Shown: piece after piece, positions 6,836 through 13,948 of the stretch | How the letters are laid out: each line of letters starts with the position of its first letter | Position numbering within the stretch: the first letter of the stretch is position 1 | Origin: a virus | Length of the DNA stretch: 34,564 bases | IMG/VR virus record: IMGVR_UViG_3300044940_000069 | Coordinates: 1 to 34,564 of that record | Direction: 5' to 3' (one strand) | Position numbers and translations under genes: made by a program | The notes under the pieces: model-generated | Database searches by the model: none | Told to the model about the DNA's origin: nothing | Seen by the model: the letters and a program-made list of their open reading frames with translations, nothing else

Positions 6836-7971
6836 AAGCCAATACGGTCGCTACGGCGCTCGCGTCCGCGAGCCTAGAGGCGCGTGTCGATGCCGTCCGG
6901 CGGCTCGACCCCGCCGCGCACGCCGCCGTGCTCGCCACGGCGGCGGTTGAGGACCCGTCGCCGTGGGTGCGACGGCTCGCCGTAGAGCGGCTGGACCAGG
7001 CCGCCTATGGCGACCTCCTCGCCCAGGTAGCAAGATCGGACCAGGACTGGCTGGTCCGCTTGGCGGCCGTCTGCCGCCTCGACGCCGCCGCCAACGCCAC
7101 CCTCCTCGCCAGGGTGGCGGAGGAGGACGCAGCCCCGTGCGTCCGCCAGGCCGCCGTCGAGAGACTCGACGGCGCCGCCCATGGCGGCCTCCTAGCCCAG
7201 GTGGCAGTGCAGGACGCGGACCCGGACGTCCGCGAGGTAGCCGTCAGGCGCCTGGACCCCGCCTCGCAGGGCGCGGTCCTCGCCCGAGCGGCGACTGAGG
7301 ACGCTTCCTGGGAGGTCCGCGAGGCCGCCGTCCTGCGCCTCGATCCGGAGGCGCACGGCGACCTCATCGCCCGTGTGGCGAGCGAGGACGCTTCCTGGGA
7401 GGTCCGGGCCGCCGCAGTACGGCGCCTCGATCCCGTCGCCAACGCCACCCTGCTCGCCAGGGTGGCCACGGAGGACCAGGACCTGTGCGTCCGCGAGACC
7501 GCCGCCAGGCGGCTCGACCCCGTCGAGCACTCTGACGTGCTCGCCAGGGTTGCCGCCTTGGACCCATCCCATTGGGTCCGAGCGGCAATAGTCGAGCTGC
7601 TAGACCCAGACTTGTATGTCTGGGTCCTAGCCCGGGCGGCGACCCGGGACCCGGACTGGCGGGTCCGCGAGGCCGCAGTCCTGCGCCTCGATCCGGAGGC
7701 GCATGGCTGGGTCCTCGCCAGGGCGGCCCTCTGGGACGATGCCGAGGAGGTCCGGGCCGCCGCCGTCGAGCGGCTGGACCCCGCCGCGCACGCCGCCGTG
7801 CTCGCCACGGCGGCTCTGGAAGACGCGGACCCTGGCATCCGCGAGGCCGCCGTCCTGCGCCTCAACCCCCTCACCCATGGCGAGGTCCTCGCCAGGGTGG
7901 CGGAGGAGGACCGTGTTCCTTGGGTTCGGGGCGCTGCGCAGCGGCGCCTCGAGGGCAGAGCCGGGCAATGA
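6832..7971 (+). CDS. HEAT/LRV-like repeat protein (twelve 29-residue repeats)
   Basis: This 379-residue protein is almost entirely 29-residue repeats with the consensus VREAAVxRLDPEAHGDVLARVAxED (shown in part). There are twelve full units and one partial C-terminal unit. The spacing and the VR..AV..LD and VLA.VA positions match HEAT-like or leucine-rich-variant solenoids, which form protein-binding (rarely nucleic-acid-binding) arcs. There is no signal peptide or enzyme domain. DNA of some units is nearly identical: units 3 and 7 and units 6 and 10 are related at exactly 348 bp (four units), and units 1 and 11 at 870 bp. This suggests recent block duplication or gene conversion. ATG 6832 follows AAGGAG and a long hairpin. 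The target is unknown; a host-protein adaptor or antidefence role is speculative. Confidence 0.85.
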   Translation: MKANTVATALASASLEARVDAVRRLDPAAHAAVLATAAVEDPSPWVRRLAVERLDQAAYGDLLAQVARSDQDWLVRLAAVCRLDAAANATLLARVAEEDAAPCVRQAAVERLDGAAHGGLLAQVAVQDADPDVREVAVRRLDPASQGAVLARAATEDASWEVREAAVLRLDPEAHGDLIARVASEDASWEVRAAAVRRLDPVANATLLARVATEDQDLCVRETAARRLDPVEHSDVLARVAALDPSHWVRAAIVELLDPDLYVWVLARAATRDPDWRVREAAVLRLDPEAHGWVLARAALWDDAEEVRAAAVERLDPAAHAAVLATAALEDADPGIREAAVLRLNPLTHGEVLARVAEEDRVPWVRGAAQRRLEGRAGQ

Positions 7972-8174
7972 CTCGCGCCGAGCCCATCTGCGATACATGG
8001 GCTGGACGGCGCAGATACGCCGTCGAGATCGTCGGACAGACGCGGACCCGATACCGGGTCCGCGTGCTTGAACCACCCGGGGTCATGCTCCCAGGCCGCA
8101 GATACGTCGCGTGTGGCGACGTGGTGCTGGTGCCGCAGTACGCGGTCCGTCTACCGCATGAAGGCTGGCGATGA
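7968..8174 (+). CDS. Small protein of unknown function
   Basis: This 68-residue protein is coupled by ATGA to the repeat-protein gene and by ATGA to the broken VRR-NUC start that follows. The sequence is beta-rich (YAVEIVGQTRTRYRVRVL; GDVVLVPQYAVRL), suggesting a small barrel. No cysteine cluster or membrane segment is present. Its tight placement in the operon supports it being real, although the product is unrecognised. Confidence 0.5.
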   Translation: MTRAEPICDTWAGRRRYAVEIVGQTRTRYRVRVLEPPGVMLPGRRYVACGDVVLVPQYAVRLPHEGWR

Positions 8175-8293
8175 CGGCTGCCCCGACGCGCCGGCGTAGC
8201 GGCGCGCCCGTCAGACGGCCTCTGCGCACCGAGCACGCCGAGGCCGTGGCGCCTCAGTTAGGAGTGCCATCATGGCCGCCGAAAAAGTCGTAA
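8171..8293 (+). pseudogene. Broken 5' end of a VRR-NUC nuclease gene
   Basis: ATG 8171 overlaps the preceding stop as ATGA and opens a 40-residue frame beginning MTAAPTRRR and containing TEHAEAVA. The intact VRR-NUC gene at 8961 begins MTARALHT and also has TEHAEAVA. The DNA is identical over 25 bp (8228-8252 and 9021-9045), after which similarity stops abruptly. This looks like the 5' remnant of a nuclease gene interrupted by the following cassette; the matching 3' remnant is at 9939-9992. The frame may still be translated. Confidence 0.7.
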
Positions 8294-8964
8294 TAGGAAA
8301 CGCCGAGCTGTGGCACGGCGACTGCCGCGAGGTGCTGCCGCTGCTGCCGCGCGTGGACCTGATTCTGACCGACCCGCCATACGGAATAGGCATTGACGGG
8401 CAGAAGGAAAGCGTGAGCCGCAACCCAAAGCACAACCGCAAGGCGCACGTCTTCATGGGCTGGGACAACGAGACGCCCGAGCGCCTGGTGTTCGAGCTGC
8501 TGCGTTACAAGAGCGCAGGCCAGATTGTGTGGGGTGGCAACTACTTTACCGACAAACTTCCGTACCCAACGAGGGGCTGGCTGTTTTGGGACAAGGGCCA
8601 GCGCGGCTTGACGATGAGCGACGGCGAACTGGCGTGGACCAGCTTTGACTTCCCGACGCGCGCCTACACGCTGAACCGCGTGGCGCTGCAAGAGCACGGC
8701 GGCACAGAACACCCGACACAGAAGCCGGTGCGCCTGATGACGTGGTGCCTGGGGCTAGTGCCAGATGCGCAGACCGTGTGCGACCCGTTCATGGGCAGTG
8801 GAACAACCGGCGTTGCATGCGCACAGATGGGCCGCGCCTTCTACGGAATCGAGCGCGAGCGCAAGTACTTCGACATCGCTTGCGAGCGCATAGCCCGCGC
8901 GCAAGCGCAGGGCGTCTTGCCGCTGCAAGACGATCGACCGCCTAAGCAGGACAGGCTGCTATGA
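8272..8964 (+). CDS. DPPY-type DNA methyltransferase (N6-adenine or N4-cytosine)
   Basis: This 230-residue protein is an amino-methyltransferase that would methylate adenine N6 or cytosine N4 in DNA using S-adenosylmethionine. The catalytic DPPY motif is at residues 34-37 and the SAM-binding DPFMGSGTT at 171-179, the order of a beta-class enzyme. EHPTQKPVRLM before the SAM motif is characteristic. The length is typical for phage orphan methyltransferases, and no restriction partner is adjacent. AGGAG at 8260-8264 sets ATG 8272. The likely role is protection from host restriction. It lies inside remnants of a VRR-NUC gene, suggesting arrival by recombination. Confidence 0.9.
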   Translation: MAAEKVVIGNAELWHGDCREVLPLLPRVDLILTDPPYGIGIDGQKESVSRNPKHNRKAHVFMGWDNETPERLVFELLRYKSAGQIVWGGNYFTDKLPYPTRGWLFWDKGQRGLTMSDGELAWTSFDFPTRAYTLNRVALQEHGGTEHPTQKPVRLMTWCLGLVPDAQTVCDPFMGSGTTGVACAQMGRAFYGIERERKYFDIACERIARAQAQGVLPLQDDRPPKQDRLL

Positions 8965-9377
8965 CGGCGCGGGCTCTACATACGCCTAGAGCAGCGACTA
9001 GGCGGCGCAAGGCGCGCCAAACCGAGCACGCCGAGGCCGTGGCGCTGATGCGGTGCGTCAGGCTGCACGAGTCCCGATGGCCCGAGCTCCGGTGGCTGTA
9101 CGCCGTGCCCAACGGCGGCGACCGTCATCCGGCAGTCGCAGCCAAGCTGCGGGCTGAGGGAGTGCGGGCCGGCGTGCCTGACTACTGCCTACCAGTCCCG
9201 CGTGGGCCATACCACGGCCTGTACGTCGAGCTGAAGACCATGGGTGGCTATCCATCGCGCGAGCAGCGCGAGTGGATCGCAGCCCTGCGCGCGCAGGGCT
9301 ACCGCGCCGAGGTCTGCCGCGGGTGGGCAGCGGCGTGGGATGTGATCAGAGAGTATTTGCAAGGAGAAACGCCATGA
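8961..9377 (+). CDS. VRR-NUC domain nuclease
   Basis: This 138-residue protein is a stand-alone VRR-NUC nuclease of the PD-(D/E)XK superfamily, the small phage form often found in replication and recombination modules and predicted to cut branched DNA. Visible features are the conserved PNGG (50-53), the GVPD with D74, and the VELKT core with E90 and K92, followed by the SREQREWI helix and QGYRAEVCRG. It is coupled by ATGA overlap to the methyltransferases on both sides. Copies of its first and last codons exist as fragments at 8171 and 9939. Confidence 0.9.
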   Translation: MTARALHTPRAATRRRKARQTEHAEAVALMRCVRLHESRWPELRWLYAVPNGGDRHPAVAAKLRAEGVRAGVPDYCLPVPRGPYHGLYVELKTMGGYPSREQREWIAALRAQGYRAEVCRGWAAAWDVIREYLQGETP

Positions 9378-9916
9378 GGGAGCTGAAGCGCCTCCAGCCA
9401 TCGCCACCGCAGCAGGCGCGCGAGGCGTTGCCCAGCGTGTTGGACCCGTGCTGTGGCAGCCGTATGATGTGGTTTGACCGTGGGAACCCGGACGCGGTGT
9501 TCGGCGACCTGCGCAACGAGACGCTGACGGTGACTGATCGCAGCCACGGCAAGCAGGACGGCACCCGCACGTTGACGGTTTGCCCGGACATGCTGATGGA
9601 CTTCCGTGCATTGCCGTTTCGCGACGGCGTGTTTCGGCTGGTGGCGTTCGACCCGCCGCACTTGGTGCGTGCTGGCCCGCGATCTTGGCTTGCCGCGAAG
9701 TACGGCAAGCTGGGCAAGGACTGGCGCGACGACCTGCGCGCTGGCTTTGCGGAGTGCTTCCGCGTGCTCCAACCCGGTGGCGTGCTGGTCTTCAAGTGGT
9801 CCGAGACACAGGTGCCACTTGCGGAGGTGCTGGCGCTGACGCCACACGCGCCGCTGTTTGGCCACACCTCGGGCAAGAAAGCCAGCACGCACTGGCTGGT
9901 GTTCATGAAGCCCTAA
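9374..9916 (+). CDS. Class I SAM-dependent methyltransferase, phage DPCCGSRMMWF family
   Basis: This 180-residue protein has the class I methyltransferase fold. The SAM-binding loop is replaced by the phage-typical DPCCGSRMMWFD (residues 24-35). FDPPH near residue 93 is at the catalytic position, and GGVLVFKWSETQ and FGHTSGKKASTHWLVFMK complete the family pattern. The substrate is unknown; DNA or nucleotide methylation is a reasonable guess from the DPPH motif. AAGGAG precedes ATG 9374, which overlaps the VRR-NUC stop. A copied VRR-NUC 3' end lies just downstream. Confidence 0.85.
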   Translation: MRELKRLQPSPPQQAREALPSVLDPCCGSRMMWFDRGNPDAVFGDLRNETLTVTDRSHGKQDGTRTLTVCPDMLMDFRALPFRDGVFRLVAFDPPHLVRAGPRSWLAAKYGKLGKDWRDDLRAGFAECFRVLQPGGVLVFKWSETQVPLAEVLALTPHAPLFGHTSGKKASTHWLVFMKP

Positions 9917-9938
9917 TATTAATAGTCGGAGTCGCGCC

Positions 9939-9992
9939 GTGCTGGCGGCGTGGGATGTGATCAGAGAGTATCTAGAAGGATGTAAGGCATGA
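9939..9992 (+). pseudogene. Broken 3' end of a VRR-NUC nuclease gene
   Basis: In frame, this segment reads VLAAWDVIREYLEG and stops at 9990-9992, matching the C-terminus AAWDVIREYLQG of the intact nuclease. The DNA is identical over 27 bp (9945-9971 and 9330-9356). The stop overlaps the next gene's ATG as ATGA, as a functional operon gene would. With the 5' remnant at 8171 it brackets the three-gene cassette. The short AT-rich gap 9917-9938 before it has no other visible feature. Confidence 0.75.
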
Positions 9993-10264
9993 ACAAGCGT
10001 AATCTAATAGACCGCCTACGCGACCCCGAGTCGTCCGCCCACGATATCGGGATCAGTGGCGTCGTGTGGTCATTAGACGATTGGGATGTGCTTGATGACG
10101 CAGCAAACGAGATTTCGCGTCTAAACAGCGCTTTACACGAGGCAATGTTTGTGCTTGATGAAATCGTGATGGCATACGAGCTGCCATGCGGCGAAACGGA
10201 ACTTGCGCAGGCCGTTAAAGCAGCCAAGGAGCTGATGCGCAAGTATAGGACGGATGGCAAATGA
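9989..10264 (+). CDS. Small acidic early protein, unknown function
   Basis: This 91-residue protein begins NLIDRLRDP and contains LDDAANEISRLNSAL, a pattern common in small phage early proteins. It appears to be a distant paralogue of the next gene, which has DLVSRLRA and CDEAADEIEWLRKAL at the same positions. It is coupled by ATGA to the nuclease remnant upstream and to the next gene. Mostly helical, with no membrane segment; function unknown. Confidence 0.6.
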   Translation: MNKRNLIDRLRDPESSAHDIGISGVVWSLDDWDVLDDAANEISRLNSALHEAMFVLDEIVMAYELPCGETELAQAVKAAKELMRKYRTDGK

Positions 10265-10569
10265 ACGACAAAGACCTAGTTTCGCGCCTGCGCGCGATGG
10301 CGAACGACAAGAACACGGGCAAATATTCCAGCGGAGACTATTGGAATATTTGCGACGAGGCCGCCGATGAGATTGAGTGGCTTCGCAAGGCGCTCGGCAG
10401 CCGCGAAATGCGCGCGTCGCTCGAAGAGCTAAAGCAGATGCGCGCAGCGCTGCGCCGCGCAAAGGATCTATACGAGGTCATGAGCGAGCCTAATGCTGAG
10501 ACCTTCGCGAACGCACACAATGAGGCCGTGCGGGTGCTGAAAGAGGTGGCGCAATCTGTGCTGCGCTGA
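10261..10569 (+). CDS. Small early coiled-coil protein, paralogue of the upstream gene
   Basis: This 102-residue protein starts at ATG 10261, overlapping the upstream stop as ATGA. It shares the (N)LI/V-x-RLR opening and the DEAADEIE-x-LRKAL helix with the 91-residue protein before it, suggesting tandem duplication followed by divergence. The C-terminal half is a charged helix likely to form a coiled coil. Function unknown. It is the last gene of the early operon; a promoter-like element follows. Confidence 0.6.
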   Translation: MNDKDLVSRLRAMANDKNTGKYSSGDYWNICDEAADEIEWLRKALGSREMRASLEELKQMRAALRRAKDLYEVMSEPNAETFANAHNEAVRVLKEVAQSVLR

Positions 10570-10582
10570 GACCCGCTCGAGG

Positions 10583-10591
10583 TGGTATGAT
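10583..10591 (+). promoter_or_regulatory. Extended -10 promoter for the lysis cassette
   Basis: TGGTATGAT (TATGAT at 10586-10591) is an extended -10 element 21 bases before ATG 10612, in the only gap between the early and lysis genes. No -35 hexamer is visible. It resembles the elements near 1784 and 15947. Confidence 0.4.
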
Positions 10592-10611
10592 CCGCGCGCA
10601 GGAGGTACACC

Positions 10612-10971
10612 ATGCGCGCACCCCAGTTCGTTGTCCGCTGGCAGGAGCTGATGGGCTGGCTGCCGGCTACCGTTGCCGCCGTGCTGGCGGCGTGGCTGAT
10701 CCTTGGGGCGCTGCTGCCCTGGGGCTCAGAGACGGCTATCGAGGGCCTGATCGACCTGGCGCTCCGGATGGCCTACGCGCTAGCGGCTGCTGGCGTCGCG
10801 CGGCTACTGTGGCGGCGATGGCGGCTGCCGCTGACTGAGGCAGAGCGGGCCGCGTACTGGGCGGCACTGATGCGCGGTGAGCGCGGTGCGATCGTGGCCT
10901 ACTGTGCTCACACCATCGTGTATCTAGCCGTGATCGCGCTATGTCTGGCGTTCTTCTGGGTGGCGCGGTGA
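10612..10971 (+). CDS. Three-segment membrane protein, putative holin
   Basis: This 119-residue protein has three likely membrane helices: about residues 13-37, 43-64 and 95-117. The last two flank a charged loop (TEAERAAYWAALMRGERG). The small size, the strong AGGAGG site before ATG 10612 and the position just upstream of the muramidase suggest a holin that would permeabilise the inner membrane at lysis. I do not recognise a specific holin family, so the role is inferred from topology and context. It overlaps the next gene as GTGA. Confidence 0.6.
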   Translation: MRAPQFVVRWQELMGWLPATVAAVLAAWLILGALLPWGSETAIEGLIDLALRMAYALAAAGVARLLWRRWRLPLTEAERAAYWAALMRGERGAIVAYCAHTIVYLAVIALCLAFFWVAR

Positions 10972-11711
10972 GGCCGATCATCCTTGGTGGCGCACTACTA
11001 GCCGCCTCGACGAGCGCGCAGCCGAGCGGCGTGGCTGGCCTCTCCGAGGCCGTCGCGGCGGTACGCGATGCGGTGCAGTCGGTCGCTCCAGTGCGGCCGA
11101 CGGCGCCTGTGCACGTGCATCCGGCTGCGGTCGATCTGATCATACGGTGGGAGGTCACCAGCCGCCAGCGGTACGAGCGCGCGCTGTCGCGGCCGATCTG
11201 GCCTGGTGGGGCGTCCGGGATCACATGGGGGGTCGGCTACGATGCTGGGCACCAGACACAGCACCGCATCCGCGCGGACTGGTCGGCGCACTCGCAGGTC
11301 GAGCGGCTGGCGAGTGCGGCAGGTCTGACCGGCCAGCGCGCGGCCGATGCGCTGCCGCAGTACCGCGACATCGTAGTGCCGTGGGACATGGCTGTCGAGG
11401 TCTTCCGCGACCGATCGCTGCCGGCGTACTATCACCTTGCGGCGCGCGCCTTTGGGCCAGCTTTCGAGGCCGCGCCAGCCGGCGTCCAGGGCGCGCTGGT
11501 GAGCCTCGTTTACAATCGCGGGCCCTCGATGACGGGCCCATCGAGGCGCGAGATGCGCGAGATCCGTGACGTCTGCCTACCTGCGCGCGACACCGCGTGT
11601 GTAGCAGCCCGGATCGCGGCCATGTGCAGGCTTTGGCGCGGTACTGAGCACGAGCGGGGACTATGCGGACGTCGAGAGGACGAGGCACGGCTAGCAATGG
11701 GGGGCGCATGA
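10968..11711 (+). CDS. Exported muramidase endolysin
   Basis: This 247-residue protein is a phage lysozyme-type endolysin that would cleave the glycan of peptidoglycan. The catalytic core begins LIIRWEVTS, with the presumed catalytic glutamate at E62. It continues with RPIWPGGASGITWGVGYDAGH and a later VSLVYNRG. The N-terminus RPIILGGALLAASTSAQ looks like a short Sec signal or a signal-arrest segment, so the enzyme may be exported without relying fully on the holin. The start chosen is GTG 10968, which overlaps the upstream stop. ATG 10941 in the same frame would add nine residues and a longer overlap. Confidence 0.85.
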   Translation: MRPIILGGALLAASTSAQPSGVAGLSEAVAAVRDAVQSVAPVRPTAPVHVHPAAVDLIIRWEVTSRQRYERALSRPIWPGGASGITWGVGYDAGHQTQHRIRADWSAHSQVERLASAAGLTGQRAADALPQYRDIVVPWDMAVEVFRDRSLPAYYHLAARAFGPAFEAAPAGVQGALVSLVYNRGPSMTGPSRREMREIRDVCLPARDTACVAARIAAMCRLWRGTEHERGLCGRREDEARLAMGGA

Positions 11712-12070
11712 TGCAGTCGCTACCCGCGAGGGTGGAGCGTCTCGAGGCGTCGGTCGAGCGCTTGCACGCGGATTATCGTGAGATCCGTGAGACGCTTAGA
11801 GGCATGTCGGACCAGCTCTCCGAGCTAGTGCGGCTGAGCGAGCGCCAGTCGTCGCAGCGTGATGGCCTGGATCGTGTGCATGGCGATGTGCAGGCCCTGT
11901 GCTCGCGCGTAGTCGCGATCGACGCGCGCGTAGCCGCCGTCGAGGCGCAGAGCCGCGTGGTAGGCGCGGCTGGATCGTCGCTGCTCGGCGTGGTAGCGCG
12001 CGTGATCGCCACCGGCATCGTGGCGGCGATCGCTGCGCTGGTGGCGGTCTATGCGCGGGGTGTGTCGTGA
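11708..12070 (+). CDS. Coiled-coil protein with C-terminal membrane helix (XhlA-like)
   Basis: This 120-residue protein has a long heptad-type coiled coil (about 5-80) and one C-terminal membrane helix (about 92-115), the layout of XhlA-type proteins found in lysis cassettes. It could assist holin function. Two adjacent ATG codons (11708 and 11711) are possible; 11708 overlaps the endolysin stop as ATGA. The next gene overlaps as GTGA. The family is not certain from sequence alone. Confidence 0.6.
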   Translation: MMQSLPARVERLEASVERLHADYREIRETLRGMSDQLSELVRLSERQSSQRDGLDRVHGDVQALCSRVVAIDARVAAVEAQSRVVGAAGSSLLGVVARVIATGIVAAIAALVAVYARGVS

Positions 12071-12462
12071 TCGTCCGCGCTCTCGCGATCGCTGCTGCCG
12101 TTGGGTGGGTCGGCGCTGGTGCGCTTGGTCTCGCGTGGCGGGCTACTGCTGCGCGGGCGGATGCTGAGGCTGCCACTGCGCGCGCAGAGATCGAAGCGCT
12201 ACGTGCTGCGCGCGATGCGGCTGCCCATTCGGCAGCGTCGTGGGAGCAGGTGACCGCTCGCGTGCGCGAGTCGCTGGCCGCCTGCTACGCCGAGCGGCAG
12301 GCTGATCGCGAGCGCGATCGGCTGGCTGTCGAGCAGGCGCAGGCCGCGCGCCGCGAGGCTGACCGCACGCTTCGGGCGTGGCTAGAGCGTTATGCTGCGG
12401 CTACTCGCTCTGCGGAGTGCGAGGCAGTAGAGCGGATGAGGATCTGCGAGGTGACACCATGA
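12067..12462 (+). CDS. Inner-membrane spanin (Rz-like)
   Basis: This 131-residue protein has an N-terminal membrane anchor (about 5-24, ALAIAAAVGWVGAGALGLAW) followed by a long charged coiled coil, the design of an i-spanin. It would span the periplasm and join the o-spanin lipoprotein encoded at 12665 to fuse the membranes during lysis of a Gram-negative host. GTG 12067 overlaps the preceding stop as GTGA. Two cysteines near the C-terminus could form disulfides. The call rests on topology and on its pairing with a lipobox protein. Confidence 0.7.
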   Translation: MIVRALAIAAAVGWVGAGALGLAWRATAARADAEAATARAEIEALRAARDAAAHSAASWEQVTARVRESLAACYAERQADRERDRLAVEQAQAARREADRTLRAWLERYAAATRSAECEAVERMRICEVTP

Positions 12463-12665
12463 GCCGGATCACACGAGTCGAAAATACCCGCCGCCGCTTC
12501 GGCGAGGCGGATCACTACCTGCACTTTCGGGTGGGCGGCGAGGACTATCTCGCACTGCCGTCCGAGTTGGAGCGCCCGCGAGCCCGGGCTATGGCGCAGC
12601 CAGAGGACATCCCGCCGCGCGAGCCGTGGTGGCGGCGGGTGTGGTACGCGCTGTGGTACGGCTGA
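12459..12665 (+). CDS. Small lysis-cassette protein of unknown function
   Basis: This 68-residue protein has the segment TRRRFGEADHYLHF and a tail with PEDIPPREPWWRRVWYALW. I have seen the same order in small proteins encoded within phage lysis cassettes. The tryptophan-rich end may sit at a membrane surface. It is coupled by ATGA to the i-spanin and by TGATG to the o-spanin, which separates the two spanin genes. Function unknown. Confidence 0.6.
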   Translation: MSRITRVENTRRRFGEADHYLHFRVGGEDYLALPSELERPRARAMAQPEDIPPREPWWRRVWYALWYG

Positions 12666-12937
12666 TGCGCGCGGCGCTCGTCTGCGTCATCGCGGCTGCG
12701 CTGGCCGGCTGCCGTGGCACAGCGCCTATCTGCCCGCGCGAGCCCGTGATTGTCGAGGTACCTGTCCCGGTCCGCGAGCCGATTCCAGCCGAGCTGACCG
12801 AGCCGCTCGACGACAGCGCATGCGAGCGCGAGGGCCCGACGGTGGGTGACGTGCGGCGACAGCGCGCGGCGGCTTGTGCGGAGATCCGGGCGGGCAACGC
12901 GCGGCTCGAGGCGCTCCGCGAGCTACGGCCCCGATGA
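12665..12937 (+). CDS. Outer-membrane spanin lipoprotein (Rz1-like)
   Basis: This 90-residue protein starts with a lipoprotein signal (MRAALVCVIAAALAGC) with the lipobox LAGC at 13-16. A proline- and valine-rich stretch (PREPVIVEVPVPVREP) follows, typical of o-spanins. It would be anchored in the outer membrane and bind the i-spanin. It begins at ATG 12665 overlapping the preceding stop as TGATG. Its presence indicates a host with an outer membrane. Confidence 0.75.
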   Translation: MRAALVCVIAAALAGCRGTAPICPREPVIVEVPVPVREPIPAELTEPLDDSACEREGPTVGDVRRQRAAACAEIRAGNARLEALRELRPR

Positions 12938-13233
12938 GGCGACGATCTGACAAGCCCAACCGCCAGCACGGGCGCGGCCTGCACACTGGCAGTCCGACGT
13001 GGCGCGCGATCCGTCGCGAGATCTTGCTGCGCGACGCCTACACCTGCCAGCACTGCGGCAGGTACGGCGACGAGGTAGACCATATCTCCGGAGACTCGCA
13101 CGACCACCGTCCGGAGAATCTCCAGGTGCTGTGCACAGCCTGCCACTGCCGCAAGACGAGGCAGCAGGCGCACGAGCGCGACCAGCGACGGCCGCGCATT
13201 ACGATTGACGGCAGCCCGGAAGGGTGGAAATGA
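12934..13233 (+). CDS. HNH endonuclease
   Basis: This 99-residue protein is a compact HNH nuclease. It shows a zinc pair CQHC (38-41), the catalytic DH (49-50), the asparagine in ENLQVLC (N62) and a second pair CTACH (67-71). Phage HNH proteins of this size often sit beside the small terminase and help cut DNA at packaging. Here TerS begins 3.2 kb away, separated by the replication module. ATG 12934 overlaps the o-spanin stop as ATGA. Confidence 0.88.
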   Translation: MRRRSDKPNRQHGRGLHTGSPTWRAIRREILLRDAYTCQHCGRYGDEVDHISGDSHDHRPENLQVLCTACHCRKTRQQAHERDQRRPRITIDGSPEGWK

Positions 13234-13481
13234 CGAACGATCAGGCGTCAAAAGACAGAGACGAAATCATCAGCATGTTCTGTGAGGATTTTCGCACCGA
13301 TTGCGAGTTCATGCTGGCGGCTTTCGCGTCGGCAATGCGCTATGCCTACGGGCGGGGGCTTGAGGCTGGCCGCAAGCAGGCTCTTGCCGAGGCCGAGCTG
13401 GCTCGGAAGACAGAGGCCAAGGGCTACGAGTCTCACGCAGTCGGTCTCACGGATAGCGACGACCCGTGCGCGCTGAGTTGA
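13230..13481 (+). CDS. Small acidic protein of unknown function
   Basis: This 83-residue protein follows the HNH gene with an ATGA overlap. It has an acidic N-terminus (DRDEIISMFCEDFRTDCEFML), a helix with AYGRGLEAGRKQALAEAE, and an acidic end. The GR-GLEAG-RK segment recurs in small phage early proteins, but no function is known to me. Its 3' end overlaps the convergent minus-strand gene by 35 bases. Confidence 0.55.
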   Translation: MTNDQASKDRDEIISMFCEDFRTDCEFMLAAFASAMRYAYGRGLEAGRKQALAEAELARKTEAKGYESHAVGLTDSDDPCALS

Positions 13482-13668
13482 GCTGATCGGCGACGGCGTA
13501 TCGTCGGTAGACGCCGCGCAGATACTCCCGCACGCATTCGCGGATGGCTGGCGGCGTGGAGTCGATTCGCGCACCCCACTGATCCGGCTTGTAGCGGCGC
13601 TGGATCGCGAGCGCCGCGCGCGAGCACTCCGAGCACACCAGGGGCGCGCAAGCAAACGCGCCAGTCAC
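13447..13668 (-). CDS. Minus-strand small cysteine-containing protein
   Basis: This 73-residue minus-strand protein starts at GTG 13668, overlapping the stop of the neighbouring minus-strand gene as GTGA, so the two would be co-translated. Cysteines near the start (CAPLVCSEC) suggest a small metal site. The middle (RRYKPDQWGARIDSTPPAIRE) looks like a structured domain and not an antisense artefact. Its 3' end overlaps the convergent + gene. Function unknown. Confidence 0.5.
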   Translation of the reverse strand: MTGAFACAPLVCSECSRAALAIQRRYKPDQWGARIDSTPPAIRECVREYLRGVYRRYAVADQLNSARTGRRYP

Positions 13669-13835
13669 TGGCGCGCTCGCTCGGCAGCCGCCTTGGCTTC
13701 GCGGTATCGGTGGAGCGCAGCGCGCAGCGCGGCCTCAGTGCGATCGGACGGCGCGCGCGTGTAGGCGTCCCAGCGCCGCAGCAGTCTAGCGAGGGCGGAC
13801 CAGGCGGCCCAATAGGCCCGGATTCGTGGGTGCAT
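13665..13835 (-). CDS. Minus-strand small basic helical protein
   Basis: This 56-residue protein is rich in arginine, alanine and tryptophan (RIRAYWAAWSALARLLRRW). ATG 13835 on the minus strand has GGGAG six bases upstream, a good ribosome-binding site. It precedes the GTG-coupled gene at 13668. Together they are the only minus-strand genes and are divergent from the H-NS-like gene, which fits a regulatory or lysogeny-related role, but this is only inferred. Confidence 0.5.
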   Translation of the reverse strand: MHPRIRAYWAAWSALARLLRRWDAYTRAPSDRTEAALRAALHRYREAKAAAERARQ

Positions 13836-13888
13836 GACATTCTCCCGTTGCGTAACAGCATTGTGGCACGGCATTACATTCCGGGGGC

Positions 13889-13916
13889 TTTACATCGCGC
13901 CAATGTGTGCTATTAT
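13889..13916 (+). promoter_or_regulatory. Promoter of the H-NS-like gene (-35 and extended -10)
   Basis: TTTACA (13889-13894) and TATTAT (13911-13916) are separated by 16 bases, with TGC directly before the -10. It is the best sigma70-type promoter in the window and lies in an unusually AT-rich patch 33 bases before ATG 13949. On the minus strand the same patch reads TATAAT (13917-13912), so a divergent promoter for the two minus-strand genes may overlap it, although no minus -35 is clear. Confidence 0.65.
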
Positions 13917-13948
13917 ACATGCGCCCTAATACGTCGGAGCGTAGTTCG

